Source: Euborellia annulipes (lineage: Eukaryota; Arthropoda; Insecta; Dermaptera; Anisolabididae). Taken from it: a DNA stretch of 64,000 bases. Location: NCBI GenBank assembly GCA_023213315.1, contig JAKCPI010005267.1:80093-144092 (forward strand), in the 5' to 3' direction. Position numbers and translations under genes: made by a program. The stretch's first letter is position 1. The number at the start of each line of letters is the position of its first letter. The notes beneath the pieces are model-generated. The model had not been told where the DNA came from and did not search any database. It saw nothing but the letters and a program-made list of their open reading frames with translations. Positions 12,199-21,700 of this stretch are shown piece after piece.

Positions 12199-12778
12199 TT
12201 TTTTTTTAGCTTATTTGACGACTTCTTGCACTAATACGCTCTGTATTTATTGAGATTTGATTACAATGTTTCTTATTAATGACGTCTATTATTCAAATAA
12301 AGAACATTAAGTAATTAGGTTTATAATGATTTTGCATTAGTTAGTTAAATGGAACAAATAATAACGGATAATTTTACTTTTTTTCTTTCCCTTCGATTTT
12401 TTTTCTAAATTTGCGTGCAGATGATTGTAGTCGGTAATTTAAAGTAACAATTTCTCATTTCCTCTAGGGCTGTTTGTTTTTATTCTCTCTCTTCCTCTGT
12501 ATTTATTGGTTATTATTATAGATAAATAATCAAACATGCAGTCATTTTCCATGGTAATTTATCTTTCTCTCTTTGAGAAGCCGAGAAGAGATCTCTTTCT
12601 CTCTCTTACATATTCATAAAAGCAAACTTGATCATAAAGAGGTGCAGCAATTTTAATCGATTTTTGAATTTTAATATATAAATATAGAGGAGACGTATCT
12701 ATGTAATTTATAACCATATTTCAAAGAAAATTCTTCCTTTAAAAAAACTTTTTTTTTTTTTAAGAAAAGAAGATATTA
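12199..12778. other. Non-repeat AT-rich DNA with CT-rich island
   Basis: 12400-12660 is an island of higher complexity (CTCTCTCTTCCTCTG, GAGAAGCCGAGAAGAGATC). No open frame and no repeat match in this window. Confidence 0.35.
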
Positions 12779-12992
12779 AAAATCTGGTGTAACTGGTCGC
12801 ACAGCACACAACTTTCTCTTACTTTTTGGTAAGAAAAATTTGTGTTCTGTGCTTGTCACATCAGATTTTTTGAGTCGAGATATATTTAGTTTCCGCTGAT
12901 ACCTATATTAAAATTCAAGATGTAATAAAATGTATAAGCAACAGGAACAGGTAGATGAAGGCAGCCACCAAAGAACAAAAACTTTATTTAAA

Positions 12993-13039
12993 TATCGTCG
13001 ACATTTCGGGAACGCATCGCTCCCATCTTCAGGACGATA
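12993..13039 (-). ncRNA. Hammerhead ribozyme candidate (best in window)
   Basis: Minus strand in order: stem I strand TATCGTC, core CTGAAGA, one extra U, stem II GGGA/UCCC with a nine-base loop, core GAAA, minimal helix III (AUGU), cleavage-site C, and the other stem I strand GACGATA. Stem I pairs over seven perfect bases. Short helix III is known from Penelope-associated hammerheads. The extra base before stem II may reduce activity. Confidence 0.6.
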
Positions 13040-13324
13040 AATTGTTAATGTTGTTTAGATTGATACATGTAGGTCATGCAAAATTATAATACAAAATTTG
13101 CATATACCATTAATTGTATGTTTAATTGTCTATGAGAATTGTAGTAGGTGCCTGGAGACAGTCTTTTTATCTTGGTCAGTGCTGATGTTTCGAGCCCATT
13201 CAACAATAAATTAAGCCCAGGCGCCTACTACAATTTTCATAGACAAACATACATTTAATGGTATATGCAAATTTGTATTATAATTTTGTATGACCTACAT
13301 GTATCAATCTAAACAACATTAACA

Positions 13325-13374
13325 ATTTATCGTCTTGAAGATGAGAGCGATGCGTTCCCGAAACGTTAAATAAA
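13325..13374 (+). ncRNA. Hammerhead-like motif, second arm
   Basis: Right-arm counterpart of 12993-13039: TTGAAGA (first core C changed), GCGATGCGTTCCC, GAAACGTT, with TTTAT/ATAAA able to pair as stem I. Confidence 0.45.
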
Positions 13375-14522
13375 GTTTTTGTTCTTTGCTGGCTGCCTTC
13401 ATCTACATGTTCCTGTTGATTATCACTCATTGTCAGACATTAATTTCTTCTTTTTAAAATGTATAAGTATGGGAAAATATTTATATTTTGTTACTATGGC
13501 CTTTTCTCTATGAAGTATAAGAGAAAAGCGTGCTTCAAAAAGATATTAAGGGCAAAATGAGAATATACATTTGGTCTAAAAATTAACTCATTTATGAATT
13601 TTAATCAAAAACGTTGGAACGAATTTTGAGAAAATCGAAAAAACTGAAAAACTACAACAGTAAAGTACTAATACTTTTTGGTCAAAAGCTTCCTGTGCGA
13701 TGCCCTTAAATATAAAATTTCAACCAAATAGCTCTTTTTGTTCTTGAGATATTTTGTTCAAAATCGTTGGAGCGAATTTAGATAAAATTAAAAAAAAAAA
13801 ACTGAAAAAGTACGTCAGTAAACTACTAGTACTTTTTGGCCAATTTTGTTTAAAAGCTTATTTTTACGCTCTAGGGAGGTGCCTAACTTAAATAAAAAAT
13901 TTCAGCCTCTTAGCTCAATTCCTTCATGCTTAAAATTGAACACAGACACACACATAAAGACAGACCATTTTGCAAAAAATACTTGTTTTGATTCAGGGTA
14001 CCTCAAAACGTGTTCACCAAAATCTCGACATCGAATTTTTGACATGAATCCAATACTTTCTATATATTCATACATAGGTAAGAGAAAGTGAAAATAATGT
14101 GGTAGACTTAAAAAAACTTAGTCTATATGCCTTTAATTTAATTTAAAATATGCATTTGCCATGCCTATTAAAAATAATAGAGAAAACCGCGCTCCTTAAT
14201 CTAATTGTTGAAATAAATTAAATTGGCAATATTAAAAGCGTTCCAGCAAAAAAAAAAAAGAAAACAATTTCAGATAACAACATAATATTTTTGTCTTGCC
14301 GTTTAACGATCTACTACAAATTTTTGACACGCAACTCTAAGGATAAATAAAGAAATCTAAAATTTCTGTACATGTGCTGATTGATGTAGGACGATATCTT
14401 TAGGAATTGTCGAAAGATTCCACCGTAAGCAGAATCTTTAAGAATTACCAGAAGATTCTGCCGGATGCGAAATCTTTAGGAATTGTCAGCCAAACAGGAT
14501 AACTTCTATCAAATGAAAATCC

Positions 14523-14586
14523 CAATATAAGAAAACGTTTCGGCTTTAATTATATAATGCCACCATCAGTTCTTATGAGAATATTG
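14523..14586 (-). ncRNA. Hammerhead-like motif
   Basis: Minus strand: ATAAGAA, CTGATGG, stem II TGGC...GCC, GAAACGTT, TTCTTAT. Stem I has seven paired bases and a further CAAT/ATTG pair outside an internal loop. Core base A9 is G here, so activity is doubtful. The plus-strand partner is 15877-15937. Confidence 0.5.
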
Positions 14587-14899
14587 GCAAACTCAAAGTA
14601 TCCACCATTAAGATGCAGATAGAGTTGTTATATAAAAAACATAAATAAAATTATATAAAATATGTACAGTGAGGGACGATATTAAGTCCCACCCATGCGT
14701 TTTCTACTTGTGATTATTTCATTGTTTTTATAAAATAAAATGAAAATCTTTATTGGAAGTTTTCTAAGTTTGAACCATGAAAGTTTCCTTTAAAAAATAT
14801 ATAATATTTTTTTAAAAACAATGAAATAATCACAAAGTAAAAAAACGCATGGGTGGGACTCGGGCCGCAGACAGGGGGGCAGGGGGGCTATATCCCCGG

Positions 14900-15175
14900 G
14901 GCCCGGGCCCTCCGAGGGGGCCCGGGCCCATTGCGCTCCCACCTTAAAATTCTAATAAAAAGTAATTTTCATGTTTAAAATTTCAATTAAAAAAAAATCA
15001 TTTTCTTGAAATTTTTTTCTTCAGGGGCCCGGGCCCTTTGAGCTCAAATCTTAAAATTTCAACTAAAAAATCATTTTCTTGAAATTTTTCCTCAGGAGCC
15101 GGGCCCTTTGAGCTCAAATCTTAAAATTTCAACTAAAAAAATCATTTTCTTGAAATTTTTTCTTCAGGGACTCGG
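14900..15175. repeat. Tandem repeat, three units of about 75-100 bases
   Basis: Units start at GGGCCCGGGCCC or a variant, continue TTAAAATTTCAACTAAAAAA and TCATTTTCTTGAAATTTTT, and end CTTCAG or CTCAG. Confidence 0.8.
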
Positions 15176-15309
15176 GATAGCTAAAAAAGCAGATTTCAGT
15201 GGCTAATTTTCAAAAATTTTCCATACCCCCAGATTCTCCCGGAAATCCTCTGAGATCCGTATAATTATTTCAAAAGTTGTGTCAAAAACTGTCTAAAAAA
15301 TTGGTGGAT

Positions 15310-15500
15310 AAATGTGGGCAGGAGCAGCCAATAAATAGACTCTGTATGCAGACTCAATCACCGGAGACGTTTCGGTTCCTTTTATTTAAGAACCATCTTC
15401 AGTCCTTAGATTGAAGATGGTTCTTAAATAAAAGGACGAACGTCTCCGGTGTTGAGTCTGCATACAGAGTCTATTTATTGGCTCCCTGCCCACTATCCAT
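15310..15500. repeat. Foldback with hammerhead-like centre
   Basis: Arms GGCAGGAGCAGCCAATAAAT and ATTTATTGGCTCCCTGCC at the ends, GACTCTGTATGCAGACTC inside. The element lies inside the hAT-like MITE. Confidence 0.8.
15355..15413 (-). ncRNA. Hammerhead ribozyme candidate
   Basis: Minus strand: CAATC, internal loop, GGA, core CTGAAGA, extra U, stem II GGTTC/GAACC (five pairs) with an 11-base loop, GAAACGTC, TCC, internal loop, GATTG. GGA/TCC and CAATC/GATTG form a two-part stem I as in natural type I hammerheads. Confidence 0.6.
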
Positions 15501-15939
15501 CTATACATCTCACAGCCACTATTTCGAACATGTCTAAAAATTGTTGGCATGAAGGCCACAATAGCCTTTTACACGCTAAAAAAAACTTAGGGTTTTTTTT
15601 TTGGGGGGGGGGCCGTATTAGTAAGTAGCCCCGGGGCCCGTCAAGTCTGTCTGCGGCCCTGGTGGGACTTAATATTGTCCCTCACTGTAGATAAGATGAC
15701 GATTGCTCATCAATTAATATGGCGAAGTCTTTTGAGACATTTGATGTATATTTGAGACTTAGCCATATAGACTGAGAGAGCATAAGACATCTTACGGTAC
15801 ATATTTTATATAATTTTGTATATGTATTTATATAACAACTCTATCTGCATCTCAATGGTGTATACTTTGAGATTGTCAATATTCTCATAAGAACTGATGG
15901 TGGCATTATATAATTAAAGCTGAAAAGTTTTCTTATATA

Positions 15940-16345
15940 TATTTTTTTTTTTTTTTTTTTTGGAATGGATGCATAAGGTCCGAAGACTTATAATGACCAG
16001 TGGTCACATGCAGCCAGGAGGAATATAGTTTAAAAAAAAAATAGATAAATAAAGGAGAAGCATAAAAGGGGAACTCAACTGCGGGAACTGAGAAGATGTC
16101 CGTTGAGATTAGACTTGAAAGTCTGAAGATTGTAGGTTTTGGGGAAGATAGACGCAGGGAGCTTGTTCCAATCACGGAAGGTCATGGGGACAAAGGAAGA
16201 TTGGAATTGACTAGTTCTGTTAGTCGTGACCTGAACAGCATAGGGATGCTGGGACGATGCCTCCCTTGTGTTCCGTGTGTATATGTTGCATTGGGTGAGA
16301 TAATTGATTTTAATTCGACAGAGCATTGACCATGATATGGTACCT
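15940..16345 (-). pseudogene. 3' end of a non-LTR retrotransposon (LINE) with poly(A)
   Basis: The minus strand encodes TTNRTSQFQSSFVPMTFRDW then NKLPASIFPKTYNLQTFKSN, the usual C-terminal end of CR1/Jockey-type reverse transcriptases, ending at the stop near 16075. It is followed by a roughly 120-base 3' UTR ending CTTATGCATCCATTCC and a poly(A) run (T run on plus, 15941-15960). 5' truncated, lacking the RT domain. Confidence 0.8.
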
Positions 16346-17430
16346 ATAGAAGTACCAATAGAAGAATATTGGGATTTTTTTTTGATAGAGAGATGATAAC
16401 ATCCTCTTTTAACAAATTAATCTAAAAATAAAAAAATTGAAGAACCGTTCCTTAGTAGGGGCATAAAAAGAATAAGAAGAAATTAGATTGACTTTCGTAA
16501 TGTATTAATAACTTTGAATCTATTTTTTATATAAAATTAAAAAAAACGATTAATTAAGAAAAAAATTCATATATCTATAATAAATTAATGTAATCTAATT
16601 TTTGGCTAGAGAATTTTTTATGTAATAAATCTTTTTTTTTAAGATATATGTATATAATAATAAATTTTGATATGTATAAAAAATAGATTTTATTCATAAT
16701 TATCACGTTAAATAATAAACAATTTAATTATAAATGAAAAATAATCAAATAAATTATAACATTGTAATCTAATTTATTATTAAATATTTACTCAAGAAAG
16801 GATATATATTTTATATTTCTATTTCCGATATGTATAAAATAAATAAAAGGTCATCTCTCTTAAACATCTCTTCTTTCTCTCTCTCTCTCTTTCTCTCCCT
16901 TTCAAGAGGAGATAACTTTCTTTCTGGTTTCGATCAGTTTGATATAAAATAATAAACAACTCTCGTTTCCACTTACGATATATCAAAAGAGAAAAAAAAA
17001 CTATTTTCGTCTTCTTTAAAATAATAATAATAATAAAAAAAAATTCCCTTGATCATATTTATCCGAATATTTTTTAATAATAAATATGTAGAATAGTGTT
17101 TATTTTTATGTTGGTAATGTTTATTCTGAAATTAAGTGTACTGTACTAGTCAAATATTGTCTGATTTATTATAAAAAAAGCTGTTAAAAAATGTCTGTTT
17201 ATAGTCAAAATGTTTTTATATGAATGAATCAATTAATATTTATCAAATAAATAAGTTTAATCTTGGAAATAAAGTAAGAGTTTAAATTTTTCCAGTCCTT
17301 AAATATCGTGTTAGGCTTAAGAATCCATAATAATATAAATATATCAAGCGTTTAAATGCACTTGTTTCTATATAATCTAAGATGGTAAATATGATATCCT
17401 TATAAAAAGGCAAATGATGGAAGAATGGTC
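16346..17430. other. AT-rich DNA with CT-rich island
   Basis: No gene. 16850-17040 is a CT-rich island (TCTTTCTCTCTCTCTCTCTT) followed by ordinary AT-rich sequence. Confidence 0.35.
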
Positions 17431-17439
17431 CAATTCGTG

Positions 17440-17845
17440 GAAACGTTCAATTCTCATAAGAGGCGAAAATAAAACCTACGCCTGAACCCCCATGGTTTGC
17501 TAAACTTTCCGACACTCCCAAGAAAAGAAATAAATATAAACCGGCTCCGAATCAACCATATCAGTTGCTCTGCTCATCTACACAGACTACATCTAATACC
17601 CTCCTCCTTCTGCCATTTCTCTTGATAATCTAGGCCTATAATCACGCCAGAACATTTCATATTTCAATGCCCTAATTTTAGAAACCAAAGACAACAATTA
17701 GAAGAAATGCCAAGATTCCCCGGGACGCCCTCAACTCCTAAAGAATTCCTCACTACAAACAAGAGATGCCCTCACAATATTCCTCCACACATCAAGAATA
17801 GCCTTCTAATAAAGAAACGTTTATCATGTTTTATTGTGTACTATT
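17440..17845 (+). pseudogene. Decayed LINE 3' coding fragment
   Basis: One frame reads ITPEHFIFQCPNFRNQRQQL followed by EEMPRFPGTPSTPKEFLTTN, the 'EH.LF.CP...R..L' ending common after the reverse transcriptase of non-LTR elements. The upstream part (AKLSDTPKKRNKYKPAPNQP) needs frameshifts. No poly(A) seen. Confidence 0.6.
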
Positions 17846-18464
17846 TTATTTTGGATCAGGGCGAAAGTCAAATAAATGAAAAATATAAGTTTAAGAGAAT
17901 GCTTTTGATGTTATGGAATGCATCCTGATCCATAAATGAAAAAAAGTTGGTAATCTAGGCCTACAAACCAAAAAATAATTAGTGAAGATGGAGAGAGTCA
18001 AAAAATGCAAATTGTTTAAATGAAAAATGCTTGAGGAACCGCCATTGGTTTATATAAACTGGCCCTTTAATTTTCTATCAGAATTTTCTAATTAAGTAAA
18101 AAGTTAACAAATTCTATCAATCATAGGCCTTGATTACGATGCTGACCGATCCCTAGAATAGGCAGTTGCGGTTCAAAAAATTGACAAAAAAAAAACAACT
18201 TTTAAATAAATTTTTAATTTTAAACTAATCTTTAATTAGCCTAAATCAAGATTTAAGGAATTTGCTATCTCTGTATAAGTGAAGAACGGATTCGGAATAA
18301 CGCTCTGGAATAGTCCCTTATCGGTAACTTGTGTATTGTTTTAAAACAATAAATTATTTCAATATTGTGTCACGATAATAGATCTACTATTCAAAATATA
18401 ACACTTGGTCACAAGGTATTAATTTATAAAATATAATTGGGAAAAATTTGTGATCATGACTCAC
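17846..18464. other. Laminin intron start, no further exon seen
   Basis: AT-rich; 18120-18170 is slightly less so but carries no LE-type cysteine pattern on the minus strand. Confidence 0.4.
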
Positions 18465-18755
18465 CAAGGCAGCCTTTACCGGAGTGGAGACCATAGTGAT
18501 CGGCGAGACAGGTCTGGCACTGATCGCCGGTGACGCCAGGTAGACAGCTGCAGAGACCGGTACGAGGATGGCAGTTCCTAGAAGCAGCGCCCAATCCAAG
18601 ACACGAACATACAGGACATCCAGCAGACACATTCCCGTGGCCGACGACACATTCATCACAAGCACGACCGGTAAAGTGTTCCTGACATGGGCACTGGCCC
18701 GTATCGGGATGACATGTGCCGGGTTGCGTCGTACCCGTTAGGTCGCAAGCACACG
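18465..18755 (-). CDS. Laminin alpha exon L: LE repeats, last laminin exon seen
   Basis: 97 codons with split codons at both ends. Two LE repeats: CACDLTGTTQPGTCHPDTGQ, CPCQEHFTGRACDEC, then CPVCSCLGLGAASRNCHP, CSCLPGVTGDQCQTCLADHY. The donor is GTGAGT, phase 1, so translation must continue in an exon further left. None was recognised down to base 1. Confidence 0.94.
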
Positions 18756-21700
18756 CTAAATAAATACATATGGTTATTAGTTAGAGAACATGATATCCTG
18801 ACAAGAAGAGATAAAACGCACCTCGGCAAGACGCGTTATTGGCGTTGCCCCAGAATCCGGGTTTGCATCTTTCACAAGACCATCCTTCGGTGTTTCCGGG
18901 ACATTCAAGGCATCGTCCTGTGATATGATCGCAAGGACCTCCTAAGCACTCACAGAGTTGACACGCTATGCCTTGAAGGGGCGATCCGAAATATCCAGGA
19001 CCGCATCTGTAAAATACAAATTTTGGATCCAAAGGAATTAGAATAGAAATAAACATCAATGACCAGACACAATTTTTCTCGTTTTAATATAGGTATTGAT
19101 AGTAAAACTACTGATGGTATTTAGAATATTTTAAATAGTATGCAATCTAAACTAAATTTTAAATTTATTTTAACATCTTTTTTTTTTTACTTTTTTTTTT
19201 TAGTCAGATTGAGAAAGAAATTGTGGAACCGCCGTGAATATAGGCAACCACAATCCAGGCGTGTCAAGGCTGTCATCTTGGTTTTCTACCTTCAAGGAGC
19301 ACTTGATCCTACCATAAATTATAATGGTATTTTTTGATTTTTCTACTAATTAATTGATTTGTGAATTTTAATAAAAATCGTTAGAGCAAATTTTGGGAAA
19401 ATCTAAGAAAAAGTACATCAGTAAAGTACTAGTACTCTTTGGCCGATTTTGATTAAAAACTTATTTTCAAGTTCCCGGGGGGGGGGGGGGGGGGTGTAAC
19501 TTAAATATAAAATTTCAGCCTCATAGCTCAATTCCTCTGGCCAAATGGAGATTTTGCCATTGTCGGGCATCCGGGGCCAATATATTAAAAAAAAAAAAAA
19601 AGCTCAATTCCTTTATGGTTAAAATTGAACACAGACAGACAGACGACACACACACACAGACAGATCATGTCGCGAAAACCACTTTTTTGGATTCAGGGGA
19701 CCTCAAAACGTGTATATCCATCAAAATCTCGACATCGAATTTTTTATATGAATCCAATAGTTTGTATATTAACAATATAGAGGTAAGAGAAAGTAAAAAT
19801 TAATATAGTTTAAATTGAGTCTATTTTTCTTTTATAAATAACAAGAATTTTTATTTGAATTTTTTAACCTCATTAAAAAACTCTTAGCCCTTGCCTCCAT
19901 AAAATGTCGCCACGACTTAAACGATATCAAAATTCATTATTAATATTAAAAATGTAATGACATATTTTCTTAATTTTTACTATTTTAAAGTTGAAATGTC
20001 TGAAATTATTTTATAAAAGAAGACCATTTTGGCATGAACTGGACTTAGCAAAAAATTAAGCTTTTATTTAAGCTTCCATGTTTGTTGGTTAAAAATAAAA
20101 ATGCTTTTATGCATCAGTTGCTCTTACCTCGTCTTTTATGCGAGACATGCCTCTCACGATTCCTCTCTTTCTCCTTCTCTCTCTAACTTTTTCTTATTTC
20201 GATTATTTAAAAACACTTTTTAAACGTGACATGTTCGGAATAAATAATAATAATAATGAACAATAATTAATAATTAACACTAACAATCTCAATACATGAG
20301 TTCATTCAAGGCAAGGTCATTCAAGGAACCAATCAGAAGATATCAACAATATTAATCCGCCCCAGGGGGGGGGGGTTAGCGCGACAGGCAGGTAGTGTCG
20401 ACCGAAGTGGGAGGGTGAGAGCTTATCGCCTCTTGGATTGGGCAAAACATTAGACTGCATTGTCTGTGTAAAAAGTAACAAAATAACAAGCGAATAACTA
20501 TTGAATAAATAATTAATAATATCAACTATTTATCATATAATATATAAGGTTGTTTTTATGTTATTTTGGCCTTATTTATCTTATATCGAAGTTAAATAAT
20601 TATATATTTTTAAATTTTTGCAACTCTTTTTGAGGTTAAAACTTTTATTTTTCTATTTTTTTTTTTTACTATCAAATAGGTAGTTTTTTAACATTATTTA
20701 TTTATTTCTATTGTTTTTTCTCATATAAAGGTTTTTTTTAAAGGAAGAATCATGGTTAATTTCTCGGCTTATGTTTGTTCCAAAAACAGTACCGATCCAC
20801 AATACAAAAGCAAAGGCAAAAATTAGAAGAGACTACAAAGAAGATAACTTTCACTCGTAAGTGATGATTATACATGAAGTGATACATTATATGGGAATTA
20901 CATAATAGGCCTAATATGTGCTAAACTTATTTTTGGGTAACTTTGTTTAATAAATACTCACATGGGAAGACAGAAAAAAATTTTGAAATTCCATTCTTTT
21001 CATTAAGAAGAATTAAGACAATTTTTCTTGTGTAAAATAAAAGCAAATTAAAAATTTTTATAAGTTTTTAATTGACATCTATTTTTTCCCATTATCCCAA
21101 ACATTTCTGGCGGTATGTAGGTTTGCTGATAAGTGTGAGGAATTATTAAAGAAAAATATATAGAAATTTTAAAGCAATTAAACGACGTCTTCTACTTCTA
21201 CTGGAATAGAAATTTTATTAATTTATTTAATTACAGAAACTTCGAGGACGTTTGTTCCCTTCATCGGTATGATACAATACAAATTTAGATGAAATATATA
21301 TTTAATATTAGGAACCACCAAGTTTCGGCCAATTTTTGTATATGAAATACAAGTTTCGGTTTCGGCTGAAAATCTTGTTTTGGTCTGACTCTATTTAATA
21401 TATTTATTTTTTCCAAGGCCAATGATATGGTCATTAAGTTACTGTCTAAATTTTATAAAATTTGAACAGTTTATTATCCAACTTATTGCTGAATATTTCA
21501 ATTTCCCATATTCAGATTTTATTTAATGTGCTTAATCTAAAAAATCTTGATTCTTGAAAATCATAAAAAGAGCTTCTAAAAGTTGTAGATATTTTAAAAA
21601 GCTTTAATTAAAAAAATAAATTTGAGTTCGATAGCTTAAATTGTAAACTTTCAAACTAGCATCTGAAAGGACTTAACTCTTGGCATGATAAATGACGTAT

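Larger units (their letters stand above)
12939..13455. mobile_element. Hammerhead-bearing foldback element with 12-bp target duplication
   Basis: Flanked by AAAATGTATAAG at 12927-12938 and 13456-13467. Arms of about 200 bases are reverse complements (AGGCAGCC near 12959; GGCTGCCTTCATCTAC near 13405). Each arm contains a hammerhead-like core. Arm layout resembles the inverted terminal repeats of Penelope-like retroelements; no reverse transcriptase is encoded, so it would be non-autonomous. Confidence 0.75.
12779..14095 (+). repeat. R1 family copy split by a foldback insertion
   Basis: The R1 hairpin and following sequence occupy 12779-12926, and the copy resumes at 13456 with GTATAAGTATGGGAAAATAT and runs to about 14095 (ATCTCGACATCGAATTTTTG). 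The interruption 12939-13455 is a younger insertion. The interior appears partly duplicated around 13600-13850. Confidence 0.75.
14861..15661. mobile_element. hAT-like MITE
   Basis: Inverted ends CGGGCCGCAGACAG and CTGTCTGCGGCCCTG, with identical 8-bp duplications GTGGGACT at 14853-14860 and 15662-15669. CAG starts and 8-bp duplications are typical of hAT transposons. The interior has a tandem repeat (14900-15175). Confidence 0.85.
14667..15687. mobile_element. Tc1/mariner-type MITE
   Basis: Inverted ends CAGTGAGGGACGATATTAAG and CTTAATATTGTCCCTCACTG with TA on each side (14665-14666, 15688-15689). No transposase; expanded by an internal hAT-like insertion. Confidence 0.85.
14500..15940. mobile_element. 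Large foldback with hammerhead-like arms, host of nested insertions
   Basis: Left arm 14523-14666 and right arm 15688-15937 are inverted (GAATATTGGCAAACTCAAAG and TTTGAGATTGTCAATATTC; ACAACTCTATCTGCATCTC in the right arm). The loop is filled by a Tc1-like MITE (14667-15687), which holds a hAT-like MITE (14861-15661), which holds another foldback (about 15310-15500). Confidence 0.7.
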
